A DNA stretch of 7,317 bases from Geobacteraceae bacterium. GTDB taxonomy: Bacteria; Desulfobacterota; Desulfuromonadia; Geobacterales; Geobacteraceae. Below the pieces are notes generated by a model. It was given only the letters and a program-made list of their open reading frames with translations, did not search any database and was not told the origin of the DNA. The translations under genes and the position numbers were made by a program. Positions 1-5,693 of this stretch are shown in pieces; position 1 is the first letter of the stretch, and each line of letters starts with the position of its first letter. The DNA lies in NCBI GenBank assembly GCA_012797715.1, contig JAAZOO010000140.1, positions 1-7,317 on the forward strand. The letters run 5' to 3'.

Positions 1-93
1 GCTGTGGCCGCTCCATTTCGCTAAGAGCAGCAACAAAATACGACAGAGTCGCTCTCTGCGGATACCTCCAACTGCCGGTTTTAGGTTATTCAT

Positions 94-123
94 TGTCACC
101 ACCCGGAGACTCCGGGCGTGACA
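94..123. repeat. Inverted repeat (two-part hairpin)
   Basis: The outer arms TGTCAC (94-99) and GTGACA (118-123) enclose inner arms CCCGG (102-106) and CCGGG (112-116), with a five-base loop. No T-run follows on either strand, so it is not a classical terminator. It lies directly upstream of the possible minus-strand ATG at 93 and could be an operator or a processed RNA end. Confidence 0.5.
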
Positions 124-374
124 CTCGTGGCTTCCAATCCAAAAGCGAAAAATTTTCGGCCTGGAAAGGTGGTCAAGGGGCTGCGCGGAGGGGTTACATC
201 GGTACGCCTCACAAGCACCCCGGGAGATTGACGCCTCCAGGGAAAAGGAGCGTTTCCGGATGAAAACCGGATACGAGACTTGCCATGTCCAGGCAGACAT
301 TTTCCAGAAGGGGAGGGGTGGTGCAAGGAAGGTTCCGGTACACGGCCGTATCGGAGGGTGTATGGGGGAAATCT

Positions 375-435
375 GTTCGGAAGCGGCGTTCGGCGAAGCT
401 CCCGTTCGCCGGAGCGTCGAAAGCCGCTTCCGAAC
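375..435. repeat. Long hairpin 3' of the acetate permease gene
   Basis: A perfect 13-bp inverted repeat, GTTCGGAAGCGGC (375-387) with GCCGCTTCCGAAC (423-435), encloses a second stem, CGGCGAA (391-397) with TTCGCCG (405-411). The structure begins 13 bases after the permease stop codon in the direction of transcription. It lacks a following U-tract on the minus strand (the next bases read GATTTCCCCC). It may therefore protect the mRNA 3' end or assist termination rather than act as a textbook intrinsic terminator. Confidence 0.55.
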
Positions 436-447
436 CGTTTCTTCCCG

Positions 448-1095
448 TCACGCTTCCGAAGGTTCGAAAGCGCTTTCATCGCCCTGGGGGGCAGATTGTT
501 CAATCCGTATCCAGGGCCTGCCCACGGGCAGCACATCCGTGCCGTAGATCTGCAGAAAAATGATATGAGCCATCATGTACCACGCCCCGAGGGCGCAGAC
601 GATAAGGTCCAGCGCAACAGCCGTCATCAGCCATCGCATGTCGGCCAGGAATACCAGGTCGAGGCCGACGAAGCCGAACAAAAGAGAGGTAAAGGTAAAG
701 GCCATCACGGCGCTGATGCGCAGGGAGGCCACCCACAGGATACCCCCATAGAGCGTGAAAGCCACCAGAAACACGCCGATATCAGTGGCGGTTATCTTCA
801 GGTGTTTGCCGATGAACGTGTTCTGCGCCCCCTGGAGATCGAGAATCAGCCAGATCATCCCCAATGCTATCCAGAATGCCCCGAACACGGTAAAGGCGCT
901 GTAGCCGAAGTTGTTTCCGCACTTGAACTCCTGAAGTCCGGCAATGAGCTGTGCCCCGCCGCCCAGGATAACGGCAGCGCAGAATACGACTCCCGTTCCG
1001 CACCATCCCAGATTGTGAAACTGCAATAGCAGCGTTGTCAAACCGAATCCGGCCAACCCTACCACTGCCGGATTCCCCTGTCCCTGTCCCGCCAT
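448..1095 (-). CDS. satP: Acetate/succinate permease, GPR1/FUN34/YaaH (SatP) family
   Basis: This inner-membrane protein is expected to move acetate, and in relatives succinate, probably with protons. From the ATG at 1095 it has 215 residues. The family signature NPAVVGL sits at residues 8-14, the same position I recall for E. coli SatP, followed by FGLTTLLLQFHNLG. The conserved stretch GGGAQLIAGLQEF is at 45-57, and the spacing of hydrophobic stretches fits six membrane segments. The end contains YGTDVLPVGRP, matching the family's terminal FGxTVLPxG motif, plus an acidic tail of about 20 residues. The start is chosen because AAGGAG lies 8 bases upstream and gives the family N-terminus. An alternative GTG at 1152 with its own AGGAGAG would add 19 residues. 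It is the last gene of the unit with the CoA-transferase and FIST genes, 146 bases after the FIST stop (89 if the GTG is used). The family is certain; the exact substrate is inferred. Confidence 0.9.
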   Translation of the reverse strand: MAGQGQGNPAVVGLAGFGLTTLLLQFHNLGWCGTGVVFCAAVILGGGAQLIAGLQEFKCGNNFGYSAFTVFGAFWIALGMIWLILDLQGAQNTFIGKHLKITATDIGVFLVAFTLYGGILWVASLRISAVMAFTFTSLLFGFVGLDLVFLADMRWLMTAVALDLIVCALGAWYMMAHIIFLQIYGTDVLPVGRPWIRIEQSAPQGDESAFEPSEA

Positions 1096-1103
1096 ACCCG
1101 TAT

Positions 1104-1109
1104 CTCCTT
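1104..1109 (-). promoter_or_regulatory. Shine-Dalgarno site deciding the permease start
   Basis: AAGGAG reads on the minus strand 8 bases before the ATG at 1095. A competing AGGAGAG lies just before the GTG at 1152. The internal site is favoured because it places the NPAxxGL motif at the family-typical residue 8. Confidence 0.6.
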
Positions 1110-1241
1110 TTTCAATTGTGGTTTTCTGTTCTGTGCCAACGGATTGGATCACTGAATCTCTCCTGGGGAGGCCGAGTCATTCTCCCTTTACTCGCGACAA
1201 GGCCGGCCGCCGCTTTCAGAATGAATCCTCCCTTCCCGTTC

Positions 1242-2558
1242 CTACCTGAACACAATCATGGTCGCGGTCTGGTTCATGTGCCCGATGAACTGTTCGCCAT
1301 AGGAGTTGAATCCCACCGTGGGAATCCCGGCAAACACCTGGCCGTACTGTGCGGTAAGTTTCTTGTATTCAAGCTCCAGCGCCCGATGCGCGCAGTTGAA
1401 GATGATAATTCCGGAAATACCCCCAAGCTTTGCCCTGGCGCGCTCCAGGGTCTCTTTGGTGTCGTCGATGATGTTCGTCAGCTCCAGCAGCGACAACGGC
1501 ATTCCCTCCACGGAGCTGCACTGGAAGAAGACGCTCTCCCCCTGAATTTTTGTCGGGCTGCGAATGTACGGTTCCCCATCAATGACGAGGCCGAGGGGGT
1601 GGCTCGGAAAGCATGCCGCCAGCTCGTTGACCGGAACGCCCAGAGCCTCCGCGTAGGCCGTTGCCGCAGGTTTCTGGTTGAATTCGAGTATCTCCCGATG
1701 ATCTTCATTCGCCTTGGTAACGACAAGCTCGGGTCCCATCCGGCGCACGCTCTGGGTCTTGACGAGATCGAAGGGAACGGCCGGCCTGAGGAGTGCCAGC
1801 ACGGCCGCATTCCGGTATGCCTTGCCGTTGGCGAAGACATGGGAGGACTGGAACCTGAGATCGTCCGCCGCCGACCCCCCCACGAAAATGACGTTCGTCC
1901 TGTCGCCGATGACGTCCATCAGCTTCTCTTCGACTCCGCACATTCCGTCCACCAGAACAATACCGAGGTATTTCGACGGCTTCATTTCCTCGGCAGCTTC
2001 GCAGTAGTGCCGCTCGAATGACCGGAAAGCGGCGCTGACATCGATTTTCCTCTTCAGATGCTCAACGACTTCAACCTTGACATTCACCATAGACTCTTCG
2101 TCGAATGCCATGGCCACGATGCTCCCCTTCAGCATCCTGCCGCCGGCAATCTCTCCGGCAGTGGAACACCCGAAAACCGTGGCGCCGGCAAACGCCGCCT
2201 GCATCCGGGCGCTTATGTCATGGGGATCATACTTGCTCGACGCGAAATACAGGAGCATCTTCATATTATTGCAGCCAAATGCGCCCATGAGTTCCGTAAC
2301 CGCTTCATCTGCCGTCTCCCTTTCGGAACTGGCGATCCTGATGTTCATGACCGGCCTTCTGACAGCGCCGGACACCTCATGGGTCATTTTTTTCAGCCTC
2401 TTGATGATCTTCGGATCGTCATCGGAAAATTCATCGTATTTATCCGGGTTTATTCCCTTCAACATCAACTTCGTCTTGATCACTCTGACCAGGGACTCAT
2501 TTCCCCTCGACCGCTCAGCAAGGATTTTTTCGATCATCAGTTTTATGGTTCCCGCCAT
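1242..2558 (-). CDS. FIST-domain (FIST_N + FIST_C) sensory protein with extra N-terminal region
   Basis: This 438-residue soluble protein has no signal peptide or membrane segment. Residues 1 to about 95 form a charged, apparently helical region that I do not recognise; it includes KLMLKGINPDKY and SDDDPKII. FIST_N spans roughly 97-300, with FGCSTAGEI at 129-137 and VGGSAADDL at 226-234. FIST_C spans about 300-425, with IIFNCAHR at 385-392 and GFNSYGEQF at 416-424. FIST domains are proposed ligand-sensing modules, and amino acids have been suggested as ligands; they are often fused to signalling outputs. Here no kinase, GGDEF, chemotaxis or DNA-binding module is attached, so any output would need a partner. 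GGGGAGG lies 8 bases before the ATG. The gene begins 96 bases after the CoA-transferase stop and precedes the permease, suggesting one unit. Its role, perhaps sensing an acid or CoA-linked metabolite, is inference. Confidence 0.88.
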   Translation of the reverse strand: MAGTIKLMIEKILAERSRGNESLVRVIKTKLMLKGINPDKYDEFSDDDPKIIKRLKKMTHEVSGAVRRPVMNIRIASSERETADEAVTELMGAFGCNNMKMLLYFASSKYDPHDISARMQAAFAGATVFGCSTAGEIAGGRMLKGSIVAMAFDEESMVNVKVEVVEHLKRKIDVSAAFRSFERHYCEAAEEMKPSKYLGIVLVDGMCGVEEKLMDVIGDRTNVIFVGGSAADDLRFQSSHVFANGKAYRNAAVLALLRPAVPFDLVKTQSVRRMGPELVVTKANEDHREILEFNQKPAATAYAEALGVPVNELAACFPSHPLGLVIDGEPYIRSPTKIQGESVFFQCSSVEGMPLSLLELTNIIDDTKETLERARAKLGGISGIIIFNCAHRALELEYKKLTAQYGQVFAGIPTVGFNSYGEQFIGHMNQTATMIVFR

Positions 2559-2654
2559 TTCGAATACCTCCCCATGCCCAGTGCGGCATGGAAGCTGCCT
2601 TCAGACGCGCCGCAGAAAATTCTCCCGGCCGGAGCTCTCAATCGCTTTTCCCTG

Positions 2655-3992
2655 TCACCGTCTATTGCTTTTTCTCCAAATCTTCATACGTTCCGCCTCC
2701 CGTATCAAGCCGTCCCGGAAATCCGGATGGGCGACGGATATGAGCGCCTCGGTCCTCTGCCAGGTATTTTTCCCCTTCAGATTGACCTTTCCGAACTCAG
2801 TGACCACCCATTGCGTGCAGGCGCGGCTGCCGGTCACGATGCTTCCCGGAGCAAGGGTCGGCACGATGCGCGACCTGGCGTCCCCGTTCTTGCCGTAGGT
2901 GGAAGAGAGGCAGATAAAGCTCTTCCCCCCCTTTGACAGATAGGCGCCCAGGACAAAGTCCAGCTGGCCTCCGGTGCCGCTTATCTGCCTGGTGCCCGAC
3001 GACTCGGACGAGACCTGTCCGAACAGGTCTATCTCCACGGCATTGTTGATGGACACGAAATTGTCAATCGCTGCTATCCGGCCCACATCATTGATGTAGT
3101 CCACCGGACAGCTCTGGACTCCCGGGTTGTCATTGATGAAATCGTACAGCTTCTGCGTACCCGCCGCAAAGGTGAACACCTGCCGGAAACGGTCGATGTT
3201 CTTTCGCGAACCGTTTATCTTCCCCTGCTTGGTCAAGTCGACAAAGGCGTCAACGTACATCTCGGTGTGGACCCCCAGATCCTTGAGAGGGGACTCCCCT
3301 ATCAGCATGCCCACGGCGTTGGGCATGCCGCCGATTCCCAGTTGCAGGCACGCGCCGTCGGGAATTTCCTCCACAATCAGCTGGGCGACCCGGCGATCCA
3401 CATCGGTGAGCTCATTGGACGGCAGCTGGGCAAGGGGCGGATTCTCCCCTTCCACGATGCAGTCGACCCGGGAGATGTGGACGGCATTCTCGAAACCGCC
3501 CAGACAGCGCGGCATGTTATGGTTCACCTCCACGATAATCCTCGTGGCCCGTTCGCACACCGCCATGAGGTGTGACGCCTGCGGACCGAAATTGAAGAAC
3601 CCGTGCTCATCCATGGGTGCAACCTGGAACATGGCCACATCCACCGCTTCCACGTTTTCACGGTACAGCTTGGGCAGCTCGGAATAACGCATGGGGCTGT
3701 AAAAGCCGCACCCCATGTCGATGATCCTGCGGTCGACTCCGGTGCAGTGCCATGAATTCCAGGTAAAGTGCTGCCCGGGATTCGGGATCGAGCAGATTTC
3801 CGGCATCCACATGGTTATCCCTCCCCGCACCTTGACGTCCGTCAACTCACGGGCGCGGGCCGCCAGCGCCTTGTCCGTAGCGACCGGATGGCCGACGCAG
3901 ATGCCGTAATCCACCCAGTCGCCCGATTTCACCATCCTGACCGCTTCCTCTGCCGAAACAAGCTTCTTCTGATACTCCTTGTACGACATCAT
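2655..3992 (-). CDS. Acyl-CoA:carboxylate CoA-transferase (AbfT/butyryl-CoA:acetate type; acetyl-CoA hydrolase/transferase family)
   Basis: This cytoplasmic enzyme of 445 residues matches the usual length of about 440 for 4-hydroxybutyrate or butyryl-CoA:acetate CoA-transferases. It transfers CoA between an acyl-CoA and a free acid through a glutamyl-CoA intermediate. Visible motifs are MDEHGFFNFG (127-136), the CoA-loop motif LGIGGMPNAV (218-227), the likely catalytic Glu244 in HTEMYVDAFVDL, and the second glycine loop SGTGGQLDFVLGAYLSKGGK (338-357). No signal peptide is present. GGGAG lies 5 bases before the first ATG and 8 before the second (3989), so Met2 may be the true start. It opens a unit with the FIST and permease genes, behind a sigma-54-like promoter and an attenuator-like hairpin. 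Acetate is the likely acceptor or donor given the permease; the partner acid (butyrate, 4-hydroxybutyrate, propionate or succinate) cannot be read from the sequence. Confidence 0.92.
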   Translation of the reverse strand: MMSYKEYQKKLVSAEEAVRMVKSGDWVDYGICVGHPVATDKALAARARELTDVKVRGGITMWMPEICSIPNPGQHFTWNSWHCTGVDRRIIDMGCGFYSPMRYSELPKLYRENVEAVDVAMFQVAPMDEHGFFNFGPQASHLMAVCERATRIIVEVNHNMPRCLGGFENAVHISRVDCIVEGENPPLAQLPSNELTDVDRRVAQLIVEEIPDGACLQLGIGGMPNAVGMLIGESPLKDLGVHTEMYVDAFVDLTKQGKINGSRKNIDRFRQVFTFAAGTQKLYDFINDNPGVQSCPVDYINDVGRIAAIDNFVSINNAVEIDLFGQVSSESSGTRQISGTGGQLDFVLGAYLSKGGKSFICLSSTYGKNGDARSRIVPTLAPGSIVTGSRACTQWVVTEFGKVNLKGKNTWQRTEALISVAHPDFRDGLIREAERMKIWRKSNRR

Positions 3993-4110
3993 GTAGTCTC
4001 CCTCTGCAGTATTGTATCACGGTGACGGCGCACCGCCCTTCCCCCCCTGCCTTCGATTCAGGAGAAAGGGAAATCCGATATTCATCACATGGAGTATTTT
4101 CGACCCTCAC

Positions 4111-4144
4111 AAATCATAAAATGCGGGCGGAACGTGTTCCGCCC
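4111..4144 (-). terminator. Terminator-like hairpin in the CoA-transferase leader (possible attenuator)
   Basis: A perfect inverted repeat, GGGCGGAAC (4125-4133) with GTTCCGCCC (4136-4144), is followed on the minus strand by GCATTTTATGATTTG. That is a GC stem plus a U-rich run in the direction of CoA-transferase transcription. It lies downstream of the sigma-54 promoter and about 130 bases before the start codon, so it would cut the operon's own message short unless relieved. On the plus strand no T-run follows. A protein-binding operator is the main alternative. Confidence 0.5.
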
Positions 4145-4182
4145 AAGAATAAAATATGGAGTGTGGTACCTTAATATGCATT

Positions 4183-4198
4183 AGCACGTTATATGCCA
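4183..4198 (-). promoter_or_regulatory. Sigma-54 (RpoN) promoter for the CoA-transferase/FIST/permease unit
   Basis: The minus strand reads TGGCATATAACGTGCT. The GG of the -24 box and the GC of the -12 box are exactly 10 bases apart, as sigma-54 requires. The -24 box TGGCAT and the -12 GTGCT differ from TGGCAC...TTGCW at two positions. Transcription would start near 4172, leaving a leader of about 180 nt before the CoA-transferase. The AT-rich upstream DNA suits looping between an activator and the promoter. The call is based on pattern only. Confidence 0.6.
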
Positions 4199-4446
4199 TT
4201 TTTTAACCATAAATATCTTCAATTTTTTTGATATTTTATGACATAAAGACTCAATATTGATTTATTGAAATCATCTTGTATTGTATACATGTTTGACACG
4301 CTTCTTTTTTTATTCGCTTTATCATAGCATTACAGGTGTTAATTTAATTTACATCTGCAATAGGTACAATCTATCAATTTTTGTGACTTTCATTTTTTTC
4401 AATTTCAGGTTTATGTTTCATTCAATACAAGAAAAGAGATGTTCAA

Positions 4447-4481
4447 CCATAAAAGACGGGCGCCCGAGTCATGCGGCGCCC
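4447..4481 (-). terminator. Rho-independent terminator of the alcohol dehydrogenase/barrel unit
   Basis: On the minus strand a stem of GGGCGCC (4481-4475) with GGCGCCC (4464-4458) and a 10-base loop is followed by GTCTTTTATGG. It lies about 180 bases beyond the barrel stop codon. The end of stem plus U-run (CGCCCG, two bases, TTTTATG) has the same layout as the hairpin at 4111-4144, which supports both as terminators. Confidence 0.6.
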
Positions 4482-4485
4482 AACA

Positions 4486-4505
4486 CCGAAAAGGAGGATT
4501 TTCGG
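4486..4505. repeat. Hairpin CCGAAAA-GGAGGA-TTTTCGG
   Basis: A perfect 7-bp inverted repeat (4486-4492 with 4499-4505) has a six-base loop. On the minus strand it lies just before the terminator at 4447-4481, so the barrel mRNA would end in two consecutive hairpins. On the plus strand the loop is a Shine-Dalgarno-like GGAGG, but no supported gene follows. Confidence 0.45.
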
Positions 4506-4658
4506 AACAGCGGTAAAAACAGGGATACCTGAATGTCATTCGCTCACGTGGCTCCGGAGAGCGGAATCATCCTGCCGCACACCTACAGAAGAAAGGGACG
4601 GCACTCTCCGCAACCGGCACTCCTTCGGCCATCCGCCGCCCATCGGTACAGAGGATTT

Positions 4659-5555
4659 TCAGAAGAAATAGGCCCAGCGTGCGCCGAAAGTATCGGTGCC
4701 GGCGCCGCTCTTTACGGAAAAATCGTTGCGGTATTCAATCATAAACTGATTGTTGGTCCCCACCATCCAGAAGAGTGACGCCCCAAGACCGTGGTTGCTC
4801 ATGGAGTCATTCTGACGGACTCCCGCGATTTTCGTTTCGCCGCCGTAGTTGTAGAAGTAATCAAGGGAGATATACCACTGCTTGGTCACGTCGTAGCTGA
4901 GATGGGTCTCGATTCCCAGCACCGGGTCCTGGGATTTTTTCACATGGGTTGCGCCGGTATAGAAATCGTCATTGTCCGTATAGAATTCGCCGTTCACGAT
5001 GAAGTCGGCATAGAACCTGTCGCCGAGGCCCTTGACGATGCCCAGTTCCGGCTTGAACGCCCAGCGGTTGTTGCCCATATTGAACGTCCTGTTCTTGTTG
5101 TAGTGGCCGATGGGCAGGGTGATGTACGGAGAAAAGCCTACCCAGAACTTTTCCTTGGGGGCATTCACGAACCAGAAGGTAGCAAGGACCGTTGAATCGG
5201 CAAGCCCGGAATCCGAGAGGTTTGCAGTGCCGACCGCCGCGCCGTCCAGATGCTGCTCACCGAACAGGATCAGCGCCTGGGGATCGACGGTCAGGCCTCC
5301 GTCTCCGTACAGGGCGCTTCCGATGGTGGTGTAGTAGACGGGCCTGAAGATACCGATATTGGCGTTGAGGTTGAAATCATTGCTGACCTTTTTCCCGTTG
5401 GAGAAGAGGGTATTTGCCGATATATGCTTGAAATAGGTGCAGAAAAGGAAAGTGCCCGACGGCAGCGGGATATAGTCCCTGGCATTGGCGGCCAGAGAAA
5501 GATCGGGTCTCGCCAGCACCGCGGCCAGCAGTGTGAATAGTAGCAGCTTCTTCAT
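4659..5555 (-). CDS. Outer-membrane beta-barrel protein, phenol MetA-pathway 'transporter' type
   Basis: This 298-residue exported protein begins with a Sec-type signal peptide (MKKLLLFTLLAAVLA), with a probable cleavage after Ala22 or Ala23 (LSLA/AN). The mature part is rich in alternating aromatic and polar residues typical of outer-membrane strands, such as WVGFSPYITLPIGHY, QWYISLDYFYNYGG and FMIEYRNDFSV. It ends in WAYFF, the terminal aromatic that the BAM machinery recognises. Composition and the LPIGHYN-type segment resemble proteins annotated as 'MetA-pathway of phenol degradation' or simply 'transporter', which often accompany catabolic genes for alcohols, aromatics or hydrocarbons. 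GGAGG lies 7 bases before the ATG. It follows the alcohol dehydrogenase by 124 bases and probably shares its transcript. A role in taking up the alcohol or a related small substrate is inference. The barrel nature is clear; the exact family is probable. Confidence 0.82.
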   Translation of the reverse strand: MKKLLLFTLLAAVLARPDLSLAANARDYIPLPSGTFLFCTYFKHISANTLFSNGKKVSNDFNLNANIGIFRPVYYTTIGSALYGDGGLTVDPQALILFGEQHLDGAAVGTANLSDSGLADSTVLATFWFVNAPKEKFWVGFSPYITLPIGHYNKNRTFNMGNNRWAFKPELGIVKGLGDRFYADFIVNGEFYTDNDDFYTGATHVKKSQDPVLGIETHLSYDVTKQWYISLDYFYNYGGETKIAGVRQNDSMSNHGLGASLFWMVGTNNQFMIEYRNDFSVKSGAGTDTFGARWAYFF

Positions 5556-5634
5556 TTCTCTTCCTCCGTCATTTCAAAGTGGTTCAACATTCAAGGGACC
5601 GGCGGCCTGGGCGCGCCGGGTGATGCGGGGTTCA

Positions 5635-5653
5635 AGGGGGGCGCCGCCCCCCT
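5635..5653. repeat. GC-rich hairpin between alcohol dehydrogenase and barrel genes
   Basis: AGGGGGGC (5635-5642) pairs perfectly with GCCCCCCT (5646-5653) around a three-base loop. On the minus strand it is followed by TTGAACC, too few U residues for a strong terminator. It may act as a partial terminator or mRNA-stabilising hairpin that sets the ratio of dehydrogenase to barrel protein. TTCAAGGG occurs at 5590-5597 and again at 5631-5638 beside it. Confidence 0.45.
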
Positions 5654-5670
5654 CTTCCCGCTTCGGAATC

Positions 5671-5693
5671 AGGAAGCGACTACATCGCTTCCT
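5671..5693. repeat. Perfect hairpin spanning the alcohol dehydrogenase stop codon
   Basis: AGGAAGCGA (5671-5679) and TCGCTTCCT (5685-5693) form a 9-bp perfect inverted repeat whose five-base loop contains most of the stop codon at 5680-5682. There is no U-tract after it. It probably protects the 3' end of the dehydrogenase coding region or modulates read-through into the barrel gene. Confidence 0.5.

Larger units (their letters stand above)
1..447. other. Non-coding stretch downstream of the acetate permease gene
   Basis: I see no convincing gene here. The open frames on both strands have low-complexity, Arg/Pro/Ser-rich translations and no recognisable family. Two strong hairpins are present (94-123 and 375-435) and are listed separately. 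One frame on the minus strand opens with an ATG at 93 and stays open to the left edge for 31 codons, with a Leu-rich stretch and a weak GGTGG upstream. It could be the beginning of a gene outside the window, but nothing in it is recognisable. On the plus strand one frame reaches a stop at 22-24, too short to judge as the end of an incoming gene. Confidence 0.5.
3993..4658. other. Intergenic control region with AT-rich island
   Basis: These 666 bases separate the barrel gene from the CoA-transferase gene and hold no convincing gene. About 4150-4440 is strongly AT-rich with T-tracts, unlike the GC-rich surroundings. It contains the sigma-54-like promoter at 4183-4198 and several small palindromes: AAATATC/GATATTT at 4211-4236, TCAATATTGA at 4251-4260 and TGTATACA at 4282-4289. 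Terminator-like hairpins flank the island on both sides. About 4490-4658 is GC-richer 3' flank of the barrel gene with no recognised element apart from the hairpin at 4486-4505. Confidence 0.7.

Noticed and set aside
280..1029. Long plus-strand open frame of 249 codons
   Set aside because: It is a shadow of the permease gene on the other strand; its translation is His/Gln/Glu-rich low complexity with no family features.
1123..1138. A TGGCAC match on the minus strand upstream of the permease ATG, resembling a -24 box
   Set aside because: No GC lies 10 bases after the GG, so the -12 element is missing.
1035..2021. Plus-strand open frame of 328 codons
   Set aside because: It is antisense to the FIST gene, which has recognisable domains and a good ribosome binding site.
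4281..4532. Plus-strand open frame of 83 codons in the AT-rich island
   Set aside because: The Phe/Ile/Tyr-rich translation follows base composition, with no ribosome binding site and no recognisable family.
4458..4540. Hairpin cluster considered as a cyclic-di-GMP or other riboswitch
   Set aside because: The conserved GEMM core sequences are absent and no gene follows on the plus strand; it fits a terminator on the minus strand better.
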